51,019 nucleotides of DNA, from NCBI GenBank assembly GCA_905480125.1, contig CAJQPE010000039.1, positions 1 to 51,019 on the forward strand, read 5' to 3'. The position numbers were made by a program, and so were the translations under genes. This DNA is from an uncultured Flavobacteriales bacterium. GTDB taxonomy: Bacteria; Bacteroidota; Bacteroidia; Flavobacteriales_G; NORP312. Positions 42,282 through 50,886 of this stretch are shown in pieces. How positions within the stretch are numbered: the first letter of the stretch is position 1; every line of letters starts with the position of its first letter. Below the pieces are notes generated by a model. It was not told the origin of the DNA. It did not search any database and saw only the letters and a list, made by a program, of their open reading frames with translations.

Positions 42282-45278
42282 CTAGGTCTGTTTAGCTTTT
42301 TGAAAATAAGGGTTAGCTGAACGTAATTGAACAGAAGTTTGATTTATGTTTTGAGTAGCCAATCTTTGAGTTGATTTAACATCAATCGATATAAACCCAA
42401 ACTCGTCAATTACTTTACCTTTAATGAGATAGCAACCAGGACCTCGAAACGAGAACGCTTTAGCAATTTGGGGAAAATGAACGGTATCAAACCAATGGCC
42501 ATTTTTATCAAACCAAGTTCCAAAATTCATTCTTTCGCCTTTATGGGTTTTGGTGCCTTTTACATGAATTAGGTATCCCACAATTTCTATCGTTTTATTG
42601 ATGTGAAGCTTTAAATTGCTAGTTGTTAAATGATTTTTTGGCATTTCCTTAAGGAGGCTGAATGGAGATCTGCTTACGGCAAATCCAATGATTTCTATTT
42701 CATCAAAAACATCTTCTAAATGGTGGCTCCATAATTGAGGCATTTCAAAGTTTTTGATTTCTATATCAAATAAGGTTTTAGAAGGGATTAATTTTTTGTT
42801 ATTGGCTAATAAAAAGTGTGCGTCCCACAATAATTCTTTTTTACTTTTTTTAGTAAATCGAAACGCACCAACACGAATAAGAAGTCGGAGTTGATCTAAA
42901 GAAAATGGAACACGATTTACAAAATCTCGTAGATCGAGAAACACTCCATTTTGGTGTCGATCGAGTAGTATTCGGTTAATAGAATCTAACTCTAATCCGT
43001 TCATGAAACGAAGTCCAATAAATATCGATTTTCTGTAGATGTTGGTTAATCCTTCGCTATTGTTAATACATGGAACTTCAATTGTTGCTCCATTCATTCG
43101 TGCCTCATGAAAATAGACTTCTGTTCTAAAAAAACCACCTCCGTTATTCACTGTAGCTACCATGTATTCTAATGGATAATGAGCTTTTAAATAAAGCGCT
43201 TGATAACTTTCCACAGCATAGCTTGCCGAATGACCTTTTGCGAAAGCGTAATTGCCGAAGCTTTCGATTTGTTCCCAAATTTTCATCACTATTGTAGTTT
43301 GGTACCCTTTCTGTCTACAGTTCTTGAAGAATTTGTCTTTTATTTTATGAAACTCATTTCGTTCCCGAAACTTCGAACTCATTCCTCTACGAAGAACATC
43401 TGCCTCACCAAGACTAAGCCCTGCGAAATAATGAGCGACTTTAATAACATCTTCTTGGTAAACCATAACGCCATAGGTTTCTTCAAGAAGATTATAGAAA
43501 TCTGGTAAGATATTTCTAGCTTTTTCACGTAGTTCTTTGTTATGAAAGCGCCTAATATATTCGTTCATCATACCGCTTTGCGAAACACCAGGTCGAATAA
43601 TAGAACTTGCTGCAACTAGTCGTAGATAATCATCAGCCTTAAGTTTGGTTAGTAACATTCGCATGCCAGGAGATTCTACATAGAAACACCCTACACAGTC
43701 CCCAATTTTAAGTAGTTTCTTAATTTTAGAATCTTCTTTTAATTTTTTCATTTGATGAATATCGACATCAAGTCCTCTGTTATTTTTAATAATTGAAAGA
43801 GAATCTTTTATCTTTCCTAGACCACGTTGACCAAGAACATCGTACTTGTGAAGACCAATATCTTCGGCCTCTATCATACTAAAGTGCGTTGTAGGAAATC
43901 CTTTTGGAGGCAGCATAGTAGCAGTGTATGTGTTTATCGATTCTTCAGAAATAATTATTCCACTGGAGTGCACGCTAAGATGATTGGGTAAGCCTTCAAT
44001 TCGCTTGTGGTGTTTTACTACTAGTCTAGCTATTTCATCTAGTTGGGCATAGTTTTCTGCTTTTTGCATAGCATTAATTTGGACTGGGGGCATTCCGAAA
44101 ACTTTACCTAATTCTCGTAGTGTTGCTCTTCCTTTAAAAGTATTGTAGCTGCCAACTAAAGCAGTTTTATCCCATCCATATTTATCGAATAAGTAGCGAG
44201 TTACTGTGTTTCTCTCTATGGATGAGAAGTCAATATCGAAATCGGGTAAGCTTGAGCGTTCTGGGTTGATAAAACGCTCGAAGTAAAGGTCAAGTTCTAT
44301 CGGGTCTACATCGGTAATGCGAAGTAGGTAAGCGACCATGCTGTTCGCGCCACTACCTCTGCCAACATAATAGAAGTTTTGACTGCGAGCATAATTCACC
44401 ATGTCCCAATTAATGAGGAAGTAAGAAGAAAAGCACTTGTCTTCGATTACTTTCAACTCTTTTTCCATTCGCTCGATTATATTAGTTGGGGCATTTCCAT
44501 AGCGGTATTTTAAACCTTCAATTGCCTGAGATCTAATTAGGCTTAAATCTTCAGAAATGGAGGTAGTGTAATGTTTCTTGTTTTTGAAAGTAGTAAAATC
44601 GAAATCGATAGAACATTCGTTAAGCAAGTGTTTAGTGTTTGTAATTATTGTAGGATAATCTTTAAAAATCTCTTCGAGCCGTGTTTCAGGAACCATTATC
44701 TCGTATTGATTGGCTAATTCTTTTTCGGGAAGCATGCTAAGTAAAGAATTGGTGTCAATTGCCCGTAAGAATTTGTGTGTTTGGAATTCATCGATTGAGC
44801 CTAATGTTACTGGTTGTAGGATTACGAGTTTGTCTTGGTGTTTTTTCCAATTAGTAAACAGGAGCTTGGTAATTTCTGAAGGCCTCACCCCTATATATTC
44901 ATTTTCTTCTAAATCTCGATAACGTTTTGTTGGAAAAGGGTAAACAATAAACGAATTAGAAAACTCGGGTGCTGTATCAGGAATTTTTTCTTTGTTGTGT
45001 TGATAGCGAGTAAGTGTTTCGTTTAGTTCTTTAAAGCCTAAATTGTTTTTTGCAATACCAATGAATTGTTGTGTAACACCATTTCTAAAATCAATCCCCA
45101 ATACAGGGCATATGTTTAATTTTTTTGCCTGCTGTATAAAATCAATACACCCAGAAGTGTTGTTGATATCGGTTAAAACGAATTTTGACACACCTTTTTG
45201 CTGAGCTTTTTCTAAAAGTTTTTCTACGGAAAGTGTTCCGTATTTAAAACTATAATAGGAGTGGCAGTTTAGATACAA
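42282..45278 (-). CDS. Short DNA polymerase III alpha subunit (DnaE-type, error-prone candidate)
   Basis: A protein of 998 residues, shorter than replicative DnaE (about 1160-1450). It has an N-terminal PHP domain that opens with YLNCHSYYSFKYGTLSVEKL. The polymerase core has FYYVGRGSGANSMVAYLLRI near residue 295 and the catalytic-aspartate motif SLPDFDIDFSSIERN near 345. YAFAKGHSASYAVESYQALY, a helix-hairpin-helix region and an OB-fold (EIVGYLIHVKGTKTHKGERM) follow. It stops soon after the OB-fold, lacking the tau-binding tail of replicative DnaE. The start is TTG, since a stop codon lies just upstream and no ATG is near. It follows a Y-family polymerase by 76 nt, as in ImuB-DnaE2 type damage-tolerance operons, so translesion synthesis is inferred. 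Confidence 0.9.
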   Translation of the reverse strand: MYLNCHSYYSFKYGTLSVEKLLEKAQQKGVSKFVLTDINNTSGCIDFIQQAKKLNICPVLGIDFRNGVTQQFIGIAKNNLGFKELNETLTRYQHNKEKIPDTAPEFSNSFIVYPFPTKRYRDLEENEYIGVRPSEITKLLFTNWKKHQDKLVILQPVTLGSIDEFQTHKFLRAIDTNSLLSMLPEKELANQYEIMVPETRLEEIFKDYPTIITNTKHLLNECSIDFDFTTFKNKKHYTTSISEDLSLIRSQAIEGLKYRYGNAPTNIIERMEKELKVIEDKCFSSYFLINWDMVNYARSQNFYYVGRGSGANSMVAYLLRITDVDPIELDLYFERFINPERSSLPDFDIDFSSIERNTVTRYLFDKYGWDKTALVGSYNTFKGRATLRELGKVFGMPPVQINAMQKAENYAQLDEIARLVVKHHKRIEGLPNHLSVHSSGIIISEESINTYTATMLPPKGFPTTHFSMIEAEDIGLHKYDVLGQRGLGKIKDSLSIIKNNRGLDVDIHQMKKLKEDSKIKKLLKIGDCVGCFYVESPGMRMLLTKLKADDYLRLVAASSIIRPGVSQSGMMNEYIRRFHNKELREKARNILPDFYNLLEETYGVMVYQEDVIKVAHYFAGLSLGEADVLRRGMSSKFRERNEFHKIKDKFFKNCRQKGYQTTIVMKIWEQIESFGNYAFAKGHSASYAVESYQALYLKAHYPLEYMVATVNNGGGFFRTEVYFHEARMNGATIEVPCINNSEGLTNIYRKSIFIGLRFMNGLELDSINRILLDRHQNGVFLDLRDFVNRVPFSLDQLRLLIRVGAFRFTKKSKKELLWDAHFLLANNKKLIPSKTLFDIEIKNFEMPQLWSHHLEDVFDEIEIIGFAVSRSPFSLLKEMPKNHLTTSNLKLHINKTIEIVGYLIHVKGTKTHKGERMNFGTWFDKNGHWFDTVHFPQIAKAFSFRGPGCYLIKGKVIDEFGFISIDVKSTQRLATQNINQTSVQLRSANPYFQKAKQT

Positions 45279-45354
45279 GAGCTAGTTATGAATTTAGAAT
45301 TATGAGTGTTGAATAACCCTCTTTTAGTCTTCTTGTGTTCATCTTTTTACTCAA

Positions 45355-46569
45355 TTAAAGTCGTCTATGAGCAGGAACAAATTGAGGTTGTCCATTAAAT
45401 GGGTTTGGAGCTTGTCCTATTCCTCTCGTGTTCATTGTTATGCCTCTTTTTATAGCGTGTTGGCCATATTTATTTCGCATTTTATCCATAGCTTGGTAGA
45501 GTTTTATCATTTCTTCGCTGTCTTCGAACAGGTTGATTTGATGCCCTCCTTCTGTTAAATGACTAAATCGTACACCAACCAATCGAACGAGGACTCTTCG
45601 TGTGTAGAGCTGTTGAAATAATTCTAAGGTTTTTTTCATAAGAATGTGGTCGCAACTCGTGTGTGGAATTTTACACTGACGGCTAGTTGTTTGAAAATCA
45701 GAATAACGTAAAGTAACAGAAATACAGCTAGTTAACTTGTTTCCGTTACGCAGATAATAGCTAAGTTTTTCACTCATAGTACTTAGTATATCTTTCATCT
45801 TTTGAACATCGATACTGTCTTTTTCAAAAGTTATTGATGAGCTAATCGATTTCCGTTCGTGAAACGGAATAACAGGTGTGTTATCAATTCCATTTGCTTT
45901 TTTCCAGATAGAAATACCTGGTTTTCCGAAGGCTTTTGCCATTAATTCAAGTGGCATTTCTTGAACAGTTTTAACATACTCTATGCCCATGCTACGTAGT
46001 TTTGCATACATTTTATCACCGACCATTGGTATTTTCTTTATAGATAACGGGGCTAGAAATGCTTTTTCTTGACCTACTAAAATTTGTCTGCAGTTGTCAG
46101 GTTTTACCTCATTGGTGGTAATTTTAGAAACAGTTTTACTGGTACTTAATCCAAATGAAATGGGCAATCCCGTTTCTCTTATTATTTTTTCACGAAGCTC
46201 TTTTCCCCATTTAAAGGAGCCATAAAATTTATCCATACCAGTAACATCGATGTAGAACTCATCGATAGATGCTTTTTCGAATAAAGGGGACTCTTCCTTT
46301 ATTATTTCAGTTACAGCATCACTGAACTTGCCATATATACCACCATTTCCTTTTATTATTATTGCTTCGGGGCAGAGTTGTCGAGCCATACGCATAGGCA
46401 TAGCCGAATGAATTCCAAATTCTCTCGCTTCGTAGCTACAAGCAGAAACCACTCCTCTGTCGCTAGTGCCACCCACTAGAACAGGTTTGCCATTTAGGCT
46501 GCTATCTAGTAATCTTTCACAGGAAACGAAGAAGGTATCTAGATCGATATGTACGATTGCTTTACTCAA
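45355..46569 (-). CDS. dinB: Y-family DNA polymerase (DinB/Pol IV type)
   Basis: A protein of 404 residues from the TTG at 46569 (MSKAIVHIDLDTFFVSCERL). A TTG six codons upstream falls within the operator palindrome and is less likely. Catalytic acids are present: Asp in HIDLDTFF and the Asp-Glu pair in ASIDEFYIDVTG near residue 102. Helix-hairpin-helix and little-finger regions follow. QINLFE near residue 340 fits the QxxLF clamp-binding motif, so it should be an active, sliding-clamp-tethered lesion-bypass polymerase, unlike ImuB proteins that lost the acids. It heads an operon with the short DnaE and is divergent from an S24-type repressor. Confidence 0.93.
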   Translation of the reverse strand: MSKAIVHIDLDTFFVSCERLLDSSLNGKPVLVGGTSDRGVVSACSYEAREFGIHSAMPMRMARQLCPEAIIIKGNGGIYGKFSDAVTEIIKEESPLFEKASIDEFYIDVTGMDKFYGSFKWGKELREKIIRETGLPISFGLSTSKTVSKITTNEVKPDNCRQILVGQEKAFLAPLSIKKIPMVGDKMYAKLRSMGIEYVKTVQEMPLELMAKAFGKPGISIWKKANGIDNTPVIPFHERKSISSSITFEKDSIDVQKMKDILSTMSEKLSYYLRNGNKLTSCISVTLRYSDFQTTSRQCKIPHTSCDHILMKKTLELFQQLYTRRVLVRLVGVRFSHLTEGGHQINLFEDSEEMIKLYQAMDKMRNKYGQHAIKRGITMNTRGIGQAPNPFNGQPQFVPAHRRL

Positions 46570-46570
46570 T

Positions 46571-46608
46571 GTCGAAATAATTGACAATTAAAAGTCAACA
46601 AATTCGAC
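46571..46608. promoter_or_regulatory. Nested palindrome, probable operator of the HTH/S24 repressor
   Basis: The layout is GTCGAA-N4-TTGAC-N8-GTCAA-N4-TTCGAC. The inner inverted repeat (46581-46598) and the outer one (46571-46608) share exactly the same centre (46589.5), giving a 38-bp two-fold symmetric site. It lies in the 70-nt gap between the divergent dinB and repressor starts, 2 nt from the dinB start. A dimeric or tetrameric HTH protein would fit, and binding would block both promoters. Operator function is inferred from symmetry and place. Confidence 0.65.
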
Positions 46609-46639
46609 AATATTTTTTATATTGCAACAAATTTTAGCT

Positions 46640-47365
46640 ATGTTTTTTTCAACTAATATTAAATTACTGAGAAATAGAAAGGGTATTTCTCAAGAAGAAG
46701 TGGCGAATACATTGGGTATTAAGCGCACTTCGTTAACCGGTTATGAAAAGGGAAATTCAGCTCCAGCACTAAAAGGATTGATTAGCTTTTCTGACTATTA
46801 TAAGGTGTCATTGGATTTATTACTCAAGGTAGATTTACAAACCTATTCGGAAAGTAAATTAAGCCAACTAGATAGGAGAGAGTTGGATATTCAAGGTTCT
46901 CATTTGCGTGTATTGGCAACAACAATTGGAGATGATAATGAGGAAAATATCGAATTGGTTCCTAAAAAAGCAAAAGCGGGTTATACCGAAGGACATCGCG
47001 ATCCCGATTTTATTAATGTGCTTTCTACGTTTAGAATGCCATTTTTGGACAGAAGTAAAAAATATAGAACTTTTCAAATATCAGGAGATTCGATGCCCCC
47101 AGTTGCTGAAGGATCTTGGGTTACAGGAGAGTTTATTCAAAATTGGAAACACATAAGAGACGGCTATCCTTACATAGTAGTAACTAAAGATGATGGCATT
47201 GTTTTTAAAATCGCGTATAATCGCTTAGAACAGGGGAAGCTGCTTTTATGTTCTACCAATACATTTTATGAACCTTACGAAGTTATTGTAGAAAATGTAT
47301 TAGAAGTGTGGAGTTTTACGCACTTTATTAGTTCTGAAATGCCAGTTAATCGGTACAAGAATTAG
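46640..47365 (+). CDS. XRE-HTH / S24 peptidase repressor (LexA/CI-like, self-cleaving)
   Basis: A protein of 241 residues from the ATG at 46640; a TTG six codons upstream lies within a promoter-like stretch. The HTH_3 domain (about 4-60) reads IKLLRNRKGISQEEVANTLG then IKRTSLTGYEKGNSAP. The C-terminal S24 domain has a cleavable Ala113-Gly114 in KKAKAGYTEGH, catalytic Ser151 in ISGDSMPPV and Lys190 in GIVFKIAYNR. The spacings (about 37 and 39 residues) are like those of LexA and CI, so RecA-triggered self-cleavage is expected. It is divergent from dinB-dnaE across the nested palindrome, and probably represses both itself and the polymerases. It overlaps the hemoglobin gene tail to tail by 4 nt. 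Confidence 0.92.
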   Translation: MFFSTNIKLLRNRKGISQEEVANTLGIKRTSLTGYEKGNSAPALKGLISFSDYYKVSLDLLLKVDLQTYSESKLSQLDRRELDIQGSHLRVLATTIGDDNEENIELVPKKAKAGYTEGHRDPDFINVLSTFRMPFLDRSKKYRTFQISGDSMPPVAEGSWVTGEFIQNWKHIRDGYPYIVVTKDDGIVFKIAYNRLEQGKLLLCSTNTFYEPYEVIVENVLEVWSFTHFISSEMPVNRYKN

Positions 47366-47736
47366 CTATAGTGACCTAGTTTAGCTTGAATTGTCATGCC
47401 AATTTGTTTGGCTTTTAATTTCATTTTGTCAGCTAATTCGCCCTGAAAATGTTCGTCAATAGTATTATCTAATAGGCCCATCCATTGTTCGAAATGTTTC
47501 GGGGTAAGAGTTTCGAGTGCATCTAAGTTTTTATGCACTTGAACAATATTTGCCTTATATCCTCCAGTATGAAAAAGTGTATTTGTCCAGAAGAGTGTTA
47601 AGGTTGGCAAATGTGATTCTAAATTTAGTTTTGCTACATCAGTAAAAATATATCCAACGGTTTTATCGGTTAATAATTTGGAGTAGAACTCGCGCATGAG
47701 AAATTCGAGGTCATCCCTATTAGAAATATCGTTCAT
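47362..47736 (-). CDS. Group III truncated hemoglobin
   Basis: A protein of 124 residues, the expected size of a two-over-two globin. The group III pattern is seen: IFTDVAKLNLESHLPTLTLF then WTNTLF across helices C-E, and the proximal-histidine helix LTPKHFEQWMGLLDNTIDEH near residues 76-95. Such proteins bind heme and ligands such as oxygen, nitric oxide or cyanide; the role in Bacteroidota is unproven. It is a single gene, converging on the repressor gene and separated from the thiamine receptor gene by 18 nt, which may place it at the end of that transcript. Confidence 0.9.
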   Translation of the reverse strand: MNDISNRDDLEFLMREFYSKLLTDKTVGYIFTDVAKLNLESHLPTLTLFWTNTLFHTGGYKANIVQVHKNLDALETLTPKHFEQWMGLLDNTIDEHFQGELADKMKLKAKQIGMTIQAKLGHYS

Positions 47737-47754
47737 AAATCAAAAGTATGTTGA

Positions 47755-50193
47755 TTAAAACTTAATTGTTACTCCACCTAATAAATTTATTCCCGCTTGG
47801 GGGTAGTAGAAATTCTCAGTTACCATATCTCCATAAATATAACTGTAGGTATATCCATTACTGCTGTATAGGTTGCCGGTGATGTTATTTGCCATTAAAT
47901 TGAACGATAGCTCTTTCAGCTTTTTGAAATATAAACTGTAAGAGGCTCTTGTATCAATAGAGTAATATGCATCAATCACCCTGCCAGTATTAGATGTGTT
48001 ATCTAAAAATTGTTGTCCAACATATTTACCTTGTAGCATTAGATTTAAACCTTTTAGAGGCGCGTAGTTGGCAGATAATGCTGCTATCAAGTTTGGTGAA
48101 AAAGCAATGTCAGTATTTGAATAATTTATTTCAATAATATCGTAACCATTCGTATAGTCGTAAAGGGTTTCAGTAAATGAAGTTATCTTATTTTGAGAAA
48201 GTGTTGCATTGGCGCTAATTTGAATTTTTTTGTTGATTTGCAGACCTCCGATAAGTTCAGCTCCTGCACGATAGCTTTTATCAACATTTGTTCTAATTGG
48301 TGAGCCCACATCATTTAGTGCCCCAGTTAGTACAAGTTGATTTTTATAGTCCATGTAGTAAAGGTTTGCTTGAAAAAGAATCTTCTTAATTTTAAGTTCA
48401 ATACCACCCTCGTAATCGTAAAGTGTTTCGTGTTTTGGATTTTTTTCGTTATCAATAAAATCGCTTCTTACAGGCTCTCTGTTTCCTACGCTAAATGATG
48501 CATAAGCTCTTAACGCATCACTAAACTGATGACTAAGTCCGCCTTTTGGATTAAAGAATATGAAATTAGTGTCAACATTAATTATTCGTAAATCGTTATC
48601 AATTCCTGAGGTCGAATATTCGATGGTTCTAACTTGTAAATCAGCAAAAAGAGTTGTTTTTTCAGCCAATAAGTAATCAGCTTTTAGATAGGTGTTGAAG
48701 TCTTTTTTGATGGAATTATTGTCATAGTATTTGTGATTTATTTGGCTATCGCTAGCATATTCTGCCCAGATAATTTCGCCAAAATGATTGCCATCATAAA
48801 TGTTATAGCCACCTCCCAAAATGATTTGTGTTTTGGAAGTATGGTAATTTATACTGTAAGTAGTACCATAAAAATCATTGTCTAACCAGCGTCTCCTTAT
48901 GATATCAGAATTATAAGCTGTATCAGCTCCAATCGTTGCAGGGTTTAAGCCGTAGTTTGCTAATACATCTTGCTTTCTAAATTGCTCAAAATATCCCCTT
49001 CCGTAAGTATAGTGTGCTGCAATATTGGCGTACAGTGTGGTGCCGAATTGATGAGATAGATGAAATTGGTAATGATCTTGACTGTAATTATCAATCTCAT
49101 TTTCATACTCATAATAGTTGTAGGTTCTTCCTGAATTGAAGAGGTTAGCTGTTTGAGCTGAATCTAAACCATTATTCCATGCATGGTTTTGAATCGCATC
49201 TTCATTGCCTTCAATTCTACTTTGAGGTGTCCCCCACCATGCTTGGAATGTTCTTTCGTTACCAGCGAATGTGATCAATTTAATGGTGGTTTTTTCATCA
49301 TAATAATCTCCAGACAGAAAATAACTTCTAAGATTAGAATTGGCTCTGTCTATGTAACCGTCTGATTGTATATATGAAAGCCTTCCATCAATACTCCAAT
49401 GATTATTAATGAGCCCAGTACCAAGTTTAATTGTGTTTTTATTCGTGTTAAATGAGCCGTAAGAAGAAGAAAATTCTCCATAGGCGCTATCGTTTCTATT
49501 CATTGTTTCGAGGTTGACACTTCCCCCAAAAGCAGCTGCACCATTTGTTGATGCTCCGACACCTCTTTGTATTTGAATATTGTCCGTTGAAGAAGCAAAA
49601 TCGGGCATATTAACCCAATATACGCTTTGAGATTCAGAGTCATTAATCGGAATTCCATTAATTGTGACATTTATTCTGGAAGCATCAGAACCCCGTAGGC
49701 GAAAGCCTGTATAACCTACTCCTGCTCCTGCATCACTAGTGGAAACCATCGATGGGGTTTGCTGAAGAAGGAATGGAATATCTTGACCAAGATTACTTTT
49801 TTCATAGTCTTCGTTACTTATATTGGTATGAGCAATTGGAGAGTTTTCTTTAACCCGAGTGCTTGAAACTATTACCTCATCAAAAAGAAAAATCCCTGCT
49901 TTTAATACGAAAGATTGGTCTATATTTTTATCGGAAACTTTCACTTGGGTGATTTGCGTTTCGTAACCAATAAACTTTACTTCTACTAAATAGGTGCCTG
50001 AATCAATTTTGGACAACAAGTAGGAGCCATCTGATTTGGAATAGGTGCCCATGTATGTGTTGGCAATTTTAATAGTAGCTCCTGGAATAGGATTAGCTAA
50101 TGAATCCTTTATTGATCCAGAAATTGAAAATTGGGCAAATGAATTAATTGTAAAGCCCAAAGCTAGCGCGAAGAATAATAATTTTTTCATCAT
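47755..50193 (-). CDS. TonB-dependent receptor, probable thiamine transporter (TPP-riboswitch controlled)
   Basis: A protein of 812 residues with a signal peptide (MKKLLFFALALGFTINSFAQ). A CarboxypepD-reg-like domain (about 22-105; GSIKDSLANPIPGATIKIAN) follows, then a plug (about 110-235; GFRLRGSDASRINVTINGIP and AAAFGGSVNLETMNRN) and a barrel ending in GGVTIKF. The substrate is suggested by the TPP riboswitch in its leader and by the PnuC-type transporter and kinase genes upstream. Thiamine-regulated TonB receptors of this kind (omr1) are known from comparative genomics in the phylum. The start MM offers two adjacent ATG codons. Confidence 0.9.
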   Translation of the reverse strand: MMKKLLFFALALGFTINSFAQFSISGSIKDSLANPIPGATIKIANTYMGTYSKSDGSYLLSKIDSGTYLVEVKFIGYETQITQVKVSDKNIDQSFVLKAGIFLFDEVIVSSTRVKENSPIAHTNISNEDYEKSNLGQDIPFLLQQTPSMVSTSDAGAGVGYTGFRLRGSDASRINVTINGIPINDSESQSVYWVNMPDFASSTDNIQIQRGVGASTNGAAAFGGSVNLETMNRNDSAYGEFSSSYGSFNTNKNTIKLGTGLINNHWSIDGRLSYIQSDGYIDRANSNLRSYFLSGDYYDEKTTIKLITFAGNERTFQAWWGTPQSRIEGNEDAIQNHAWNNGLDSAQTANLFNSGRTYNYYEYENEIDNYSQDHYQFHLSHQFGTTLYANIAAHYTYGRGYFEQFRKQDVLANYGLNPATIGADTAYNSDIIRRRWLDNDFYGTTYSINYHTSKTQIILGGGYNIYDGNHFGEIIWAEYASDSQINHKYYDNNSIKKDFNTYLKADYLLAEKTTLFADLQVRTIEYSTSGIDNDLRIINVDTNFIFFNPKGGLSHQFSDALRAYASFSVGNREPVRSDFIDNEKNPKHETLYDYEGGIELKIKKILFQANLYYMDYKNQLVLTGALNDVGSPIRTNVDKSYRAGAELIGGLQINKKIQISANATLSQNKITSFTETLYDYTNGYDIIEINYSNTDIAFSPNLIAALSANYAPLKGLNLMLQGKYVGQQFLDNTSNTGRVIDAYYSIDTRASYSLYFKKLKELSFNLMANNITGNLYSSNGYTYSYIYGDMVTENFYYPQAGINLLGGVTIKF

Positions 50194-50205
50194 TTATTAT
50201 TTTGA

Positions 50206-50230
50206 CGTATGCCAAAGGGCAGAACATACG
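50206..50230 (-). promoter_or_regulatory. Hairpin between the TPP riboswitch and the receptor start codon
   Basis: On the minus strand an outer CGTA/TACG stem and an inner TGCC/GGCA stem around loop CTTT lie 13 nt before the start codon. There is no T-run, so it is not a standard terminator. It could be the expression platform that controls translation start, but pairing with the riboswitch was not worked out. Confidence 0.35.
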
Positions 50231-50248
50231 AGGATATATATTTTAAAA

Positions 50249-50347
50249 CTCGTTCCCTTCGCCAGCATTATCTGGGGCAGGTTTCTCTTTCTTTCTCAAG
50301 AAAAAATGGGTATAATCTCAGCCTGTTAAGTAAGGCACCCCCTTATG
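50249..50347 (-). ncRNA. TPP riboswitch (THI element)
   Basis: Read on the minus strand, the leader contains in order the conserved TPP aptamer pieces AAGGGGGTGCC, GGCTGAGATTATACCC, a variable arm, AACCTG, then GATAATGCTGGCGAAGGGAACG. This is the thi-box pattern (GGGGTGC, CTGAGA, ACCC, ACCTG, TAATGC, GCGAAGGGA) with the correct spacing and order. It binds thiamine pyrophosphate and turns off the downstream TonB receptor gene. It starts just after the promoter at 50356-50384 and ends about 55 nt before the receptor start. Confidence 0.94.
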
Positions 50348-50355
50348 AGACAATA

Positions 50356-50384
50356 CAAAAGTAATAGTTAATTTAATTTGTCAA
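50356..50384 (-). promoter_or_regulatory. Promoter (TTG-N18-TACTTTTG) of the riboswitch-receptor transcript
   Basis: On the minus strand TTG (50384-50382) and TACTTTTG (50363-50356) are 18 nt apart. The predicted transcript start near 50349 coincides with the 5' edge of the TPP aptamer. The -33 part lies within the last codons of the kinase gene, so the receptor is transcribed independently of the upstream genes as well. Confidence 0.75.
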
Positions 50385-50886
50385 TTATTTCGATTGACTT
50401 TTTTAATCTACTAAGTTTATTACCCGATATGATTTCAAAATTGAATTGATTTTTCTTTAAGAAATCATAATATAAAGAGAAAATCCTTGTTCTATCACTT
50501 CGTTTTGGATGCTCTCTAAACGGGTCGGGTGTCCATGATATGTCAATATCACAAAGAAGGTAAAAGTCATTCTTTGATTTTTCAATTTCTTTTTCAATCC
50601 AATCTACCTGATGGTTGTATTTCTCTTGAATCCAAATTTTGTAAACTAAAAGATTAGTATCTAAAATTAATGAACCACTCGAGTCATTAAAAACCTCATT
50701 TTCTTTTTTTAATTGAATTTGTGCCATCTCAATTACGTCTTCAAATTTGTAAGGTCGGTTGAGGTTTTCTAAATGTTTACGGGCATACTCTGGCAGCCAT
50801 GTTGCATTTAGCTTGTTAGCAAGGGTTTTTGCTAAAGTTGTTTTCCCCGTAGATTCAGGACCTGTTATGATCAATTTTCTAGTCAA
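50368..50886 (-). CDS. NadR-like P-loop nucleoside kinase / AAA-type ATPase
   Basis: A protein of 172 residues. The N-terminus carries a Walker A P-loop, ITGPESTGKTTLAKTLANKL, followed by TWLPEYARKHLENL as in the ribosylnicotinamide kinase domain of NadR, SGSLILDTNLLVYKIW (Walker B-like) and a PFREHPKRSDRTRIF lid region. Next to a PnuC-type transporter it would trap the imported compound by phosphorylation. Nicotinamide riboside is the classical substrate, but the TPP-regulated receptor next door makes thiamine or a precursor just as likely. The start is TTG at 50886, overlapping the end of the pnuC-like gene by 8 nt; no ATG precedes the P-loop. Confidence 0.85.
   Translation of the reverse strand: MTRKLIITGPESTGKTTLAKTLANKLNATWLPEYARKHLENLNRPYKFEDVIEMAQIQLKKENEVFNDSSGSLILDTNLLVYKIWIQEKYNHQVDWIEKEIEKSKNDFYLLCDIDISWTPDPFREHPKRSDRTRIFSLYYDFLKKNQFNFEIISGNKLSRLKKSIEIIDKLN

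Noticed and set aside
42282-45278. Calling this the replicative DnaE
   Set aside because: It is shorter, lacks the C-terminal tau-binding region and is paired with a Y-family polymerase and a repressor; a separate replicative enzyme is expected elsewhere in the genome.
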